From Notospermus geniculatus (taxonomy: Eukaryota > Nemertea > Pilidiophora > Heteronemertea > Lineidae): a DNA stretch of 64,000 bases. The stretch spans positions 216,778 to 280,777 of the forward strand of contig NMRB01000019.1 in the NCBI GenBank assembly GCA_002633025.1, written 5' to 3'. The notes beneath the pieces were generated by a model that had not been told where the DNA came from, made no database searches, and saw only the letters and a program-made list of their open reading frames with translations. The translations under genes and the position numbers were made by a program. Below, piece by piece: positions 53,018 through 62,956 of the stretch; positions within the stretch are counted from its first letter, which is position 1; each line of letters opens with the position of its first letter.

Positions 53018-55617
53018 ACTTCCTTCCCTTTTATTTTGCTCTATTAGCCCTATTGTTCAGCTTCTTATTACCCCCTCCAAACAACGCCATATCCTTTGAT
53101 CACAACTTCCCGAGGATGTATCATGTACGCATTGATGGTAATAGTCTAAATATCATTAGGAAACAATTGCCCAGTGGTTTGACTCGGACAGGTGATGTCC
53201 CTCTACTGTCAGCCTTTCGATAGGTAGTGACAGGAACAAAACCGACGGGGGGGGGGCAGACAGAAAATCATCTGGCGTCAACGTTTGTGAAGTCTCAACA
53301 TTCTGTGTGTGACGGCTTTTTTCAATGGTACACTTAGAAAACTTCTTCCATGCTGAACTTCCAGCTGCCATTTTTTTGCATAGGCAAGATGCCTGATAAT
53401 AGGTTAGGCATCATCATGTCATCCCAGAATGTCTATCATGTTAGGCATTTTGTCTATAGTAAATCAGCTGGGAATGGTAGGTCTACAAGTTCATTCCCCT
53501 AGCTGGTTATTCCCAGTCTGTAAACAATAATAGACCTGAACCTCTGATATTAGCTTCAGAATCTCATGCGAGTGTGTTGCTAGGACCTGGCACCATCAGC
53601 AAAGGTTACTCGATGTAATTGCCACAGTCTATTGATCCTGCCAGGTAATTTCTCGGTTCCTGTCGTATTAGCCTTTTGATCTTTCTGCTGTCTTATTTAG
53701 CCCTCCACAATAGGCAATCTAGCTCAAAGGACTGTTTGCAGAAATGGGATATGTTTTCTTCAAATAGTGCGTATTGAAACTTCAATTAGGGTCCATTAGA
53801 GCTGAAACATGTGAAAGACGACCGGACTGAGTAAAATACGAGGTGGTTTCATTTTTAATGCTGTTCTATTCTTTTCATTGACGACTCCAGAGACGGCACA
53901 GAATCTTTGGCTTCCCCTGGTCAAAAGCTATGCCAAAAGGCGGACATTCTTTATCGATAAATCGACCGAAGTGCATTTCACCAAACAATGCCAATTTGCT
54001 TTGAAGAACATGTACTAATAAAAAAGCCTTTTATAGCTCTCCTGTTACAGTGTCGACCAATCACCTCAATTCAATCCTGCACATCGGCGCAGTTCTGCAC
54101 ATGAACGAATCACATCATTAACGTTTGATACTTTACTTTTTGCAATTTGAATTCCATGATAATGAGGTATGTCGCTGAACCAGCCGACCGTCTGGACATG
54201 CGGGATTGATATTGCATCTGGACATCAACGGACTTCAACTGAGCTGAACCTATACCATTCCTTCTTTCCCATTACATAAGCCCTTTGATCTTGCAGATTT
54301 CTTTCGTATTTACCCTCAATGGGCAATATCCTTTAGGGATTTTTACTTGGCTGGTCGATGTACCTTTAGTTTCTTTCTGCTAATTGGCAATAAAGGATTG
54401 GCTTACTGAGAAAGCTGTTTTGTTTTTTGCCGGGGGAGGGTATTGGACCAACTTGTCCACCATCGTGCCGGCAGGTGGCCCTGTAGACCTGATAAATGCG
54501 TTACATTCTTGAAAGTGAACGTCGATGTCCAGAAGGAAATGATACAGAGTTATTTATGAAAGGATTTCCGTCGTTTGAACAGCTTAATGCAGTCTTCTTG
54601 TCCCTCACAAGGACGTTAAATATGTATGAAGATGGCGGATTTAAGGGACGGTTGAACAGTTTCACAGGATTGAGAGTGTGATGGAGGATAAAGATCAGGG
54701 TATGAGTAATGCGAGGGCGAGAGCCTCATGACCTGTTGGGCTGCTGTTGCTCAGACAATCGCAACGGCTGTCTATCATAACCGAAGTTGGATGTCAAAAC
54801 CTGCGTGGAAATCCGTATCTGTGCTCTCCCAAATACATGTACAGATGAAATATCCTTCTAATCAGTGATCTCCCTTGGGTTCTGACATTATGAAGCCAAA
54901 GATCCAAGTCATATCAAAGATAGAATGCTATGGTCACAAATAGCGTTGATAGAGTATCATCTGAAAGAGATTACTTCTCGAAAAAGACATGTCCTGATTG
55001 AAAAGGTGTGTTACACGGCAGGGCGAAGGCTGATGGTGATTTAGGTATCATTGACATCATCGGACGTCATCAAGCAAAAAACGACGGTAATCAAAATGGA
55101 AACAGGATGCCAGCGGTAGATCACGTGATAAGGGGATGGGGAAATTACCGACATGACAGAAACGACTCTCACGTGACTGCTATATATCATCGTGAATAAA
55201 AATGGGCCGTGATCTTTCGATAGTCGATGATGATAACTTGGTTGAGGTGTCGTCGTTGGTGGATCCCTTGGAGGTTGACAAGAGATTATTGCATGACAAT
55301 CCTGGACGGGTAAAAACCAGAATCGCACTGGTGTTGAAATCAAATGTGAACCAATTTTATTCTGCAGGACAACATGACTTCATTCACAGCGATTCAGGCG
55401 AAGCGGTACCGTTTGTCGCCGTTTTGTGCGACGTCACAGACTCCGAAGTTTATTACCAAGTGGTCGAACGCACAGCTTTGGCCCGTCGGAGACGTTCTTA
55501 TTTCATGTCTTCTTGACTATGTCAGAGTATACTTATACATTTATATTGCATCAGGAATGGTTTCCTTCTTACAATCTTGTATGCTCATGACATTTTCCAT
55601 TCGTCTCTTTCCAGTAT
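53018..55617. other. Upstream region of sarcoglycan gene
   Basis: No coding exon recognised. A 10-G run lies near 53247. Before the first coding exon there are a CACGTG E-box (about 55123) and a TATATAT element (about 55180), either of which could belong to a promoter or 5' exon, but neither is demonstrable. The acceptor at 55608-55614 requires an upstream non-coding exon somewhere here or further left. Confidence 0.4.
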
Positions 55618-55848
55618 ATGAACAGCGACTCCAAAGACGTCTTAGCCCTGTCCGACGGTAGCAGTATAGACAAGCCCATGTCACCACACTCACATCAAAC
55701 GATGATGGCCACCTGCAACAAACACCACGCCGGTATCTACGGGTGGAGGAAACGATGCCTTTACTGTTCAATCATGTTCTTGCTGTCAGCCATGGTCATC
55801 AACTTTGCCCTCACCGTATGGATCCTCAGAGTCATGGACTTCTCCATT
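55618..55848 (+). CDS. Sarcoglycan coding exon 1 (cytosolic tail and TM)
   Basis: Residues 1-77. A Ser/His-rich N-terminal tail (1-38) precedes the family signature at 39-49. The membrane segment follows (about 48-70), then VMDFSI at the exon end. The basic WRKR immediately before the TM fits N-terminus-in topology. The donor is GTAAGT at 55849. Reading past the donor hits a stop about 11 codons later, so splicing is required. Confidence 0.95.
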
Positions 55849-58799
55849 GTAAGTCACAAAAAAGCAACCACCAGGACGAATTAACTTACAAACTTTTTCA
55901 TTCTACATAGTATGATATCTCTATCTATAATCTCCTCCTGATTCAGTCATTTCTCCGAACTGTTTATACGGCAGTGTCATGCATTTTTCAGGATGGAATG
56001 GGAAAGCTTAGAATTACAAAGAAAGGGGTCCGTCTGGAAGGTGATGTAGAGTTCATCAAGAATATGAAAGTCTCAAAAATAGAATCATATCCGGTAAGTG
56101 GACAGTCAGATTATCATGCCAATCATTCCTGATACTTTGGGTTTTTTGTCGAGAGCAGTTCTCGACGCCTCTGAACCCATCATACATGTAAGTTCTTTTA
56201 TACAATTTTCAGTTTGTAGATTTTGTCTGACGCGGACAAGGTGGAAATTGTTTCCCATACAATACGGGGAACACTGCGCGTAGAAACACCAACAGACGCT
56301 ACACCGCGGGAAACATTGTTTGCGGCGCCATCTATACCTCTGAGTCTCAAGCTTGCTCCAAGGAAAGATTATTCGAGAGATGCAAGCAATTTCAGAAGGA
56401 TTACAGTAGAATCTCCATCGCCATAAAGAGATTTATCCTGATGCATAATGCTTTATTGTGATTCATCTCGTTAAACGAATCGAGTGACGAAGACGATATG
56501 GCGGAGTTCCAACGTTCTTTCGTGTTAGCTTTGTTTAGTTTGTCGTCAAGAAATCACTTTGTTTTTCCAGAAAAAGTCGTTGCTGATACAATCGGATAGA
56601 AACATATCTATGCAAACAAAAGTGAACGATGAGGTCAGAAGTAAACTCATTTTAGGTGAGTTGTTTGTGGTGGTCGCCAGCCTGCGATTCTTTGATGAGC
56701 AATGGATTGATGCAGCATATTCCTGTCGCCTGGACGAGAAATATCGAAAAAAGGACAGTACATCGAAAAAGTATATCGAAAAAGGACAGGACACTTGCAT
56801 CCTGAGAATCTCAAATCATTTACGGTCGTACCCCTCCCATAAACTTTACAGTTGGTTGGTGCAGGGGCTATCAGAAGTCTTTTGAAATCGTCTGGACATC
56901 TTTTGACTAAATAACGCCTTTTTTCTCCATTTTCCTTCAAGCCAACAATAGATTAGAGGCATACAGTGACGTATTTGAGGTCAAAAACGCCAAAGGACGC
57001 CAACTGTTCTATGCAGATGCAAGGAGGGCTGTGTTGGGCGCTGATATGCTAAAAATAACAGGTAACCTTTGGTAGGAAAACTCTATGATGATGCCAACAT
57101 TGTAGGCACTGACGTTGACTGCTTTCCCCTCCGGGCTGCTGTTCTGTCAGAATGGGTGGTTGGTCCATTACAGTGCTTTGATTCGTTTGTGAACCGAATC
57201 TACCTGCCCTTTCTCTCCTGAGAACTCCCTCGACACGCCATGCATCTGAACCACTTTCACGAAAAGTCCACTTTTGCTTTAGGTGCTAAGGGAGCTGCAT
57301 TCAATGGTTCCGTCCAAACACCAAAAGTACGTTCAGACGCATATCACAATCTGAGGTAAGTCTTCTGTATGATGAGAAATCATGAGAAGGAACCTAGAGG
57401 ATGCCAGAAGGCTGGACCTCTCAGCTCGGTATGATACATGTAGTAAGAACGGTGTGATTGGATCTCTCAGCGCGTCTCAAGGTACATGTATAGCTACTGT
57501 ACTGGACTTTGTGGCGCGCCTTTGCCTACGAGCGGATCTATGGCTGATCCCTGGTTGCGACCGAAGGAATACGAAAGACCTCACACATCTCATCAATTAA
57601 TGGACAAGTAGTACTGTGAGTGGTAGGCCTCCCTTATGAAAATCTTCATTTTACCATGGTAATTCTGCACGGTAAAGGACAGTTTACCATAATAATTGGT
57701 TTTCATCATGGTAAACCTTCTTTTACCATGGTAAACCTTCTTTTACTGTACAGTACCATTCACCATGGTAAATGGAGAAATTTTTTTATAAGGGCTACCA
57801 CTTGTATTTGCATCATTTTCATGATGTCAGCCTTCTTGCATGGGTTTTTCTTCTTTCTTGCAGGTTGGAATCTCCAACAGAGTATGTACAAGTATCTGCT
57901 CCACGCGGGGTGAACTTGTTCTCACCGGCGGGTGAAATCAGCATCACGAGTCTTTACGACATGAAGATACAATCATTAGATAATGCGGTAAGTAGAGTAA
58001 GAAAACAAGCCTACATGTAGGTAATACGGTTCGCCGGTGTTACATCTGCCACTGTTTCTGTCTGTCAGATGAAGGATTAGTAGGCCTACTATTGGTACCA
58101 CAGCGCGTCGAACTTCTCAAGTGATGAAATGGATGGCGGCCATCTTTAAATAAAGCATAGCTTTTTTTTGTGACGTCGAGATAATGTGAATCAATATGAC
58201 CAATCAGAACGCGTCCTCAAAAATAACCTCGAAAATTTCTCAAAAAAACGTACCAAAAACTCGAAGCCGGTGAAACAACTCAAGTTTCTTTATTCGGGAC
58301 ACGCTTTGACCCCAAATGGTTTTGAATATGCATCAATAGTTCATACATTACGTTAGAGGAAAAGGGGGAAAACTCTGAAACAAAATTGAACAATGCTAAT
58401 TGAGCTGGTTTTACTCAGTGGTCGGAGAATGTCTGAAGGCCAGCTCACCAATAGTCTTACAACCAGCGTAATCAGGTAATAGACGTATAAAGGTTCAACA
58501 CGAAGACCACCTTTGGTGTGTTGATGCAGCATTGATGGACGAACTGAAAACATCAGAGTACCGTAAATGACATCCTCTTACTTCAGATCTTAGGAATTTT
58601 ATTTCAATCAACGTTTATATTTCAGATACGATTAGACTCTGACAATGTCCAATTTTCCAACCTTCCCATCAGCGAGCCTATAGGAGATGGGACCAGATAT
58701 CCCGAGGTATATCAACTATGCATCTGTGGGCACAATGGACGGTTGTTCTTAGCTCCTCCCGACTCCAGTTGTGCTGCAGTGGAGAATACCTGCACGTAG
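55618..58799 (+). CDS. Sarcoglycan, gamma/delta/zeta type, complete 7-exon gene
   Basis: Predicted 302-aa single-pass type II membrane protein. The CDS joins 55618-55848, 55992-56093, 56571-56655, 56942-57061, 57283-57355, 57864-57987 and 58626-58799. Every intron is GT...AG, and exon-end phases 0,0,1,1,2,0 chain without a break to a TAG stop. Diagnostic features are [11 protein letters not shown] just before a hydrophobic segment (about residues 48-70), DGMGKLRI at the start of exon 2, LESPT at the start of exon 6, and a C-terminal cysteine cluster (Cys277, 279, 294, 301). N-glycosylation sequons lie at N122, N187 and N299. Vertebrate gamma/delta/zeta sarcoglycans are about 290-300 aa with the same order of elements; in muscle they form the sarcoglycan subcomplex of the dystrophin-glycoprotein complex at the sarcolemma. 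The ATG lies 3 nt after a good acceptor (TTTCCAG at 55608-55614), so a 5' non-coding exon probably lies upstream. An invertebrate gene is likely pre-duplicate to the vertebrate gamma, delta and zeta paralogues, so I give no single symbol. Confidence 0.95.
55992..56093 (+). CDS. Sarcoglycan coding exon 2
   Basis: Residues 78-111, 34 whole codons. It starts DGMGKLRI after the acceptor TTTTTCAG and ends SYP before GTAAGTG. This is the start of the extracellular sarcoglycan domain; the DGMG-LRIT block is one of the most conserved stretches in the family. Confidence 0.95.
56571..56655 (+). CDS. Sarcoglycan coding exon 3
   Basis: Residues 112-139 plus one base of codon 140. The acceptor is GTTTTTCCAG and the donor GTGAGT. 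It carries the sequon N122-I-S, at the position of the NVT glycosylation site of vertebrate delta-sarcoglycan. The following [12 protein letters not shown] corresponds to the family's conserved N-D-...-L-T-x-L-I stretch. Confidence 0.93.
56942..57061 (+). CDS. Sarcoglycan coding exon 4
   Basis: Completes codon 140 (Ala) and encodes residues 141-179 plus one base of Gly180. It contains [10 protein letters not shown] and GRQLFYAD, matching the family's E-A-Y-x-x-x-F-E-V and L-F-x-A-D motifs. The acceptor is CCTTCAAG (AAG rather than CAG/TAG), chosen because only this site keeps phase 1; the donor is G|GTAACC. Confidence 0.92.
57283..57355 (+). CDS. Sarcoglycan coding exon 5
   Basis: Completes Gly180 and encodes residues 181-203 plus two bases of Arg204. 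[15 protein letters not shown] matches the family's I-E-T-P-x-V-R-A-D-x-F-x-x-L-R motif. The sequon N187-G-S lies here. The acceptor is TTTTGCTTTAG and the donor GTAAGT. Confidence 0.93.
57649..57777. repeat. ACCATGGTAAA palindrome cluster in sarcoglycan intron 5
   Basis: Perfect TTTACCATGGTAAA dyads and half-sites recur at about 57649, 57682, 57705, 57722 and 57762, with a repeated spacer CCTTCTTTTAC. Same design as the arrays at 47285 and 63705. Confidence 0.8.
57864..57987 (+). CDS. Sarcoglycan coding exon 6
   Basis: Completes Arg204 and encodes residues 205-245. It opens LESPTEY, the LESPTR-like motif, then APRGVNL (family: APKGVxI) and an AGEISI stretch. The acceptor is TTCTTGCAG and the donor GTAAGT. 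The 508-bp intron upstream holds an ACCATGGTAAA palindrome cluster. Confidence 0.93.
58626..58799 (+). CDS. Sarcoglycan terminal coding exon 7 (Cys cluster)
   Basis: Residues 246-302 and TAG. It starts IRLDSD after the acceptor TATATTTCAG. The extracellular tail has [11 protein letters not shown] followed by two more cysteines, the C-x-C-x(14)-C-x(6)-C pattern of gamma/delta sarcoglycans, which forms disulphides needed for complex assembly in vertebrates. N299-T-C is a further potential sequon. Confidence 0.95.
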   Translation: MRLDSDNVQFSNLPISEPIGDGTRYPEVYQLCICGHNGRLFLAPPDSSCAAVENTCT

Positions 58800-59517
58800 C
58801 ACAGTGAATGAAAGATACTTGCGGGCCTAAAGTAGGCCTTACGGCGAACAGGAAATATTGGAATTAAGAATGGGTGATGTTTGTGAACAGAACAAAGCAA
58901 CAACATGGTAACCCATTCGAGTGGACGGTGGCGTACATGACAAAATATTGATGACAACGGTTGAGCAGCAGCTACTCTTCACCCTTAGCAAAAAGAAAAA
59001 TACCGGTACCTTTTTGGCTAAGAGTGTCGTTTCCGCCAGTATTGGATGATTTCTAATGTAGTGTAGGACTGAGTAACGTGGAGCTTACATTGCTGGAGGA
59101 GTTCTGTGTTCTGTCATCTTTATATTGTGCTCATCGGAGTGGGGCCTACTTAACTGACACTAGTTGAAACAACGCCTGCACTCGAGGACATAGATTGTGG
59201 CAAAAAAAATGATGGCCGAGACCAGCAGCAATACAATGGTCAAGGCTACACGTTGACCAAGGACAATGTCTCATCCGTTTACTGACAACAGAGTGCAAGT
59301 TTTAAAAGAGTCAATACCAATTAACTCAAGTGTAGTGGTTTTTCTCGGTAATGGCTTCTTACCACTTTTGTACAGATTGTATATGTTTCTTGTCATCATT
59401 GAATGTATGAAACTATGTAAATGCTATTATGGTAATGCTAATAAATGAATTTAATTCAAACTACGGTTGGGTTTCTCAGGAATCCTATAAGAAAACATTC
59501 CAACAAAGCTCTGTACT
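58800..59517. other. Sarcoglycan 3' flank and probable 3' UTR
   Basis: No coding sequence. An inverted repeat at about 58980-59028 pairs CACCCTTAGCAAAAAG with CTTTTTGGCTAAGAGTG around ATACCGGTA. AATAAA lies at 59440. Confidence 0.5.
59440..59445 (+). promoter_or_regulatory. AATAAA polyadenylation signal, possible sarcoglycan 3' end
   Basis: First good AATAAA hexamer found downstream of the sarcoglycan stop, giving a 3' UTR of about 0.65 kb. No transcript data support it. Confidence 0.4.
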
Positions 59518-59623
59518 GGGGAAACGACGGTCGGGTCTGCAAGACAGCATATTTACTTGCGGAAACGACCGTCGTTTCTGCAAGACGAAATTCATTACCT
59601 GCGGGACCGACCGTCGGGTAAAT
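59518..59623. repeat. 42-bp tandem repeat, 2.5 units
   Basis: Units start GG(G)GAAACGAC(G/C)GTCG and continue TCTGCAAGAC...TTACTTGC or ATTACCTGC. Starts are at 59518, 59561 and 59603 (partial). The ACGACCGTCGT core is itself palindromic. Confidence 0.85.
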
Positions 59624-59921
59624 ATCCCCAGCCTATTTTAAATACGTGTACAAAAGGCTGAGCAACAAGCTGAAAACAGTGACTGCATCATCCTTGGATC
59701 CAGGGACAAATGGGGATTTGTAATTTAGAGCAATGAAGGGACCAGAAAAGAATGGACTGAGAGAAGAACACAACATCTTGATGGAAGAATGTGCCTTTTT
59801 TATTGAACTTATAGCAAAAATTATCTCCAATTCACAGTTGACCAGCTGTTCAGATGAAAAATATACACAACGTTTTGAGCTACAGAAGATGCACTCTAGT
59901 ACATGAATGCATACATTTGCT

Positions 59922-60160
59922 CAGTGTTCTCACCAGGCCTTTTAAACAGGGCGGTACCACCCTCTTCAAAATTCAGAGGTCATTTACCACCCTGTTTACA
60001 TTTTTACCACCCTGTTTGAAAATGAAACTTGCAATGCATTTTCCATTACACCACCCTGTTTGAATTTCACTCCCACCCTGTTTGAAAATCCAGGGCCTTA
60101 AAATCAGAGGAAAATGCAATTATCCCACCCTGTTTGGAAAAATTTCTAGCTAGAACACTG
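59922..60160. mobile_element. 239-bp hAT-like MITE carrying CACCCTGTTT repeats
   Basis: Ends CAGTGTTCT and AGAACACTG form inverted repeats, a terminus often seen in hAT MITEs. Inside, CACCCTGTTT occurs five times (59988, 60008, 60052, 60074, 60126) plus once inverted near 59944. No clear 8-bp target duplication was found. Confidence 0.65.
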
Positions 60161-60331
60161 TCGCTTCTTTACAAAATTGCAGGAATTCTACATACCGGTA
60201 CTGGTACATGATTAACATGTATATATTGAAGCATTCAGTTAAACCAGTGAATTATGAACGAAAAACCAAAGTCAGTATAAAATATATTAGATGATTACTA
60301 CATGAAATAAATACAACCACTCTTGGTCATC

Positions 60332-60383
60332 TATCTATCTATCTGTACACACTGTAAACGAAGTACATGTACATGTACATGTA
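60332..60383. repeat. ATCT and ACATGT microsatellites
   Basis: A short (ATCT)n run at about 60332-60346 is followed by (ACATGT)n near 60363-60383. TACATGTA words are also scattered through the window. Confidence 0.8.
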
Positions 60384-60711
60384 CGTTAGTTACAATCTAC
60401 AAAATCCCCATCCTTATGCAGAAAGAATGTATTGGATCTTTCCTTCTCGAAAACATAAATGAGCCTAATTTACAGCTTTCTACCTGCAAGCGATTGCACT
60501 CATACATAGACATGGCTACAGAACATCAAAAGCAGCAGCAGGATGACCTATTATGTGCGAAAATGCCTTCCCACGATATGCCACGTTTACAACTCATTAC
60601 TGAATCATGGCATGATGGAGTTACTAAAACAGCATTTCCAGAAAAATTTAGTGTGACAGTGAAGTGTCATCTGGTATTGCTGCTCACATGACGATCATAG
60701 TCCCTTTAATC

Positions 60712-61698
60712 TCAATAGAAGCTACTTGAACAAGCAGTGAACCAGCAATTGACTACACAGTACTTNGACTTGTAAATCTCCGGCATAATACGAGTGAAGA
60801 AAAATTTTACCATCCACATTGTGGCTGAAATGCACTTTTGTAGGCGACTGCTAGTGCCTGGCAAGTCGGGACACCTCTCATCACAATCTATTATCACAGA
60901 AGTAGCACCAAGACGATCAATGGTCAAGCCAGATTCAAGATTATCACAGTTTATCAGCTCCTCGAAAGAGACCGGCTCTGCATGGACAAGATCCAAGGCA
61001 GTGGTGACATCTTTTGGTGAGCCTGTGTGATCCATCAATGAGAAATGAACAACATCTGGGAGGGCATTCATAACCAATGGGTTTACATCCACATTTGCAA
61101 CCAGATCACAACTAGTCTCCAAGAGGGAAACCTCTGCGAAAGTGAGCTCAACATCAGACATATTTTCAATAATGTCATCAACCTTTGGTGGGTCAGAATT
61201 CAAAATATTTTTGACATCATTGCTGACACTGTTACTCTCAGTGGAACTTTCAGTCAAGTCATTATTGTCCTCTGGTTCAATATCGAGGTCACCCATACCC
61301 TTCACCAACTCTTCAAAATCATCCAAATAGTAGTTCCTCTCAAAGGGGAAACACCCATCAACTGTTAAACCCAACAATGACTTTTTAACATTTGTTGCAA
61401 ACCGTTCGGGTTCCATCCCACAGTCAATGAGTGGGGACAATGGGTCATCAATGTTGGGTTCGTAAAATAAAAACAACAATGCTTGAACACAATCTTCAAA
61501 TGTGAACTGTTGCTCCCAGTCCTCTGCCAACAGACTAACACAGACATTTGTGTAAGGTTCGCAGTCCCCATAATCATCCACAGACATGTCAGATTTTTCA
61601 TATTCTTCGAAGTCCAGTTCAGGGTCGATGTTTGGATGGTAGACCCGAGTCAGGCAGACGACAATTGGTGGGTCATATGGATACTGATGTGTAAAGAT
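60712..61698 (-). CDS. E2-like protein exon 2 (active site and tail)
   Basis: Residues 62-389. The HPN codons are at 61638-61630 and the Cys114 codon at 61542-61540. The insertion between them (about 85-113) is acidic (PELDFEEYEKSD and a VDDYGDCE stretch) and too short to hide an intron. From residue about 152 the chain is a continuous open, Asp/Glu/Ser-rich frame with several short hydrophobic patches and no domain I recognise. The last 18 or so codons lie beyond a contig-join N. Confidence 0.78.
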   Translation of the reverse strand: MFTHQYPYDPPIVVCLTRVYHPNIDPELDFEEYEKSDMSVDDYGDCEPYTNVCVSLLAEDWEQQFTFEDCVQALLFLFYEPNIDDPLSPLIDCGMEPERFATNVKKSLLGLTVDGCFPFERNYYLDDFEELVKGMGDLDIEPEDNNDLTESSTESNSVSNDVKNILNSDPPKVDDIIENMSDVELTFAEVSLLETSCDLVANVDVNPLVMNALPDVVHFSLMDHTGSPKDVTTALDLVHAEPVSFEELINCDNLESGLTIDRLGATSVIIDCDERCPDLPGTSSRLQKCISATMWMVKFFFTRIMPEIYKXKYCVVNCWFTACSSSFY

Positions 61699-61978
61699 CT
61701 GAAATACAAGAAAAAAACAAGTTCAGTACCCTGTTATGAGGCAAACAGATTGTAACTTTATTAGGACACTCAATGGTTCACAGGAAGCCACTCACCTTGA
61801 AATTGAACTTCCCTCCATAGTAAGCTCCACCACTTGGGCAGATTTGGAGTTTGAACCAGGAAAGGTCTTCTTCCCTCCACTCTGTTACAACTGCCTGACC
61901 ACCAGAGAGACTTTTCACATTTTTCAAAAGTTTATGAAAGTCTTTACAGATGCAAGCATCATCTGTATCTTGCCCCAT
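60712..61978 (-). CDS. Divergent E2 (UBC-fold) protein with long acidic tail
   Basis: Two exons, 61978-61796 and 61698-60712, predict about 389 aa. The intron has donor GTGAG and acceptor TGTATTTCAG, phase 0. In order: N-terminal helix (about 12-24), SWFKLQICP and YYGGKFNFK strands (41-61), QYPYDPP (66-72), HPN at 82-84, probable catalytic Cys114 in VCVSLL, EDW (120-122) and EPNIDDPL (141-148). E2s carry ubiquitin-like proteins as a Cys thioester. CLTRVYHPN and CVSLL most resemble the NEDD8 E2s UBE2F/UBE2M. Two oddities stand out. Asn84 and Cys114 are about 30 residues apart (about 6 in ordinary E2s) because of an acidic insertion that also holds Cys107. A roughly 240-residue Asp/Glu/Ser-rich tail follows the fold. 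The start Met has an in-frame TGA four codons upstream. A single N (60766) lies in the third-last 18-codon stretch, so the extreme C-terminus is uncertain. Which modifier it carries, and whether it is active, cannot be read from sequence. Confidence 0.82.
61796..61978 (-). CDS. E2-like protein exon 1
   Basis: Residues 1-61: N-terminal helix plus the first strands of the UBC fold, ending GGKFNFK immediately before the donor GTGAGTGG. Reading through the donor stops within five codons. No Cys-rich or docking extension like the N-terminal peptide of UBE2M/UBE2F is present, which argues against simple orthology with either. Confidence 0.82.
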
Positions 61979-62956
61979 CTTGTGTTGTCACAGCCAATGA
62001 TGGCTTCAAACTAAACGTTATCTGAACTCAGCTTCAAAGTTGTACATTGGTGACTCTACTGACTGCAGAAGAGAAAGCACACATATGTTAATTAAACTTC
62101 TCGAAAAAAATAAATTTCAAATGAGTAAGGCACATTAGCGTGATACAGGAGTCTGAGGCCAAGGGTTGTATAAACCTAGATGATTGATATACCGGTACTT
62201 CAGCTCACATGTACCTGCAGGTCTGTAGGCCTACCAGTAGGCCTATTCCATAAGGCTACTAAAATATGGAGCTTGGCAACCTTTCTATTTTTGGCCTTAT
62301 ATACTGTCATCAGGTCATGACTATTGGAAGGGCCCTGGAATGGATTATTGGCAACTCAACTGACACAGCTTGGTAGGGCCAGCCTACATGGCCTACTAGG
62401 CTAGGCCTACATAAGCAAGAATTTCTTGGGTCTACATAATACATCGACATGTAAGAAAATAAGTACACACCACCAGAGGTCACATGACAGGACTTAGCTG
62501 GATTGGACAGAGCGGTGCTTGTAGTTATACATTGTATTAGCTTAGTGTCCACTTACTATAAAATGTATTGCATGCATGTACTGTACACAGTACACACGCA
62601 CATTGACAATGACAGAACAGGAGGAGAGTTGGAAAACCCCTCAAAACGAATCCAGCTTACCTTTGTCACTTAATGTTTCCTCCTTACATGAATGCTACTG
62701 TTTTATTTGAACACTTCGCCATAGATTCGCTGTATTTTATCGAACAGAACTCTTGCATCATATATAGTTTTCTGCAACATAAGCACAGGTTGTGAAATCA
62801 CAACAGAAATCGGGAGGGGAATCCCGCGATTAGTAATATGACGTCACTTCTATATCTAAAAATAGTGTCATTTCGCTCCCCTTTTGTAGTTCGATTTTGC
62901 TGTCGCTAGGCGGCACCCTATACGCAGGTGTAACATCGGTGAGTGTTTCTGTAGCT
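61979..62956. other. 5' flank of the E2-like gene
   Basis: No further exon recognised. It probably contains the minus-strand promoter, but I see no defining motif. Rich in TAGGCCTA words (62221-62410). Confidence 0.4.

Noticed and set aside
51992-53099. 350-codon frames spanning the gap
   Set aside because: Almost entirely N; an artefact.
55202-55516. 104-codon frame just upstream of the first sarcoglycan coding exon, starting with ATG
   Set aside because: It is not in frame with a usable splice to 55618, sarcoglycans do not have such an N-terminal extension, and no family resemblance was seen. It may include 5' UTR.
56223-56426. 67-codon open frame between sarcoglycan exons 2 and 3, ending [11 protein letters not shown], superficially like the LESPT region
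   Set aside because: Exon 2 joins exon 3 (56571) in phase with family-like sequence across the junction, and the true LESPT motif is in exon 6 (57864). This frame ends in a stop inside the intron.
57620-57913. 97-codon plus-strand frame over the intron 5 palindrome cluster
   Set aside because: Open only because of the repeated ACCATGGTAAA motif; it then overlaps exon 6 in a different frame.
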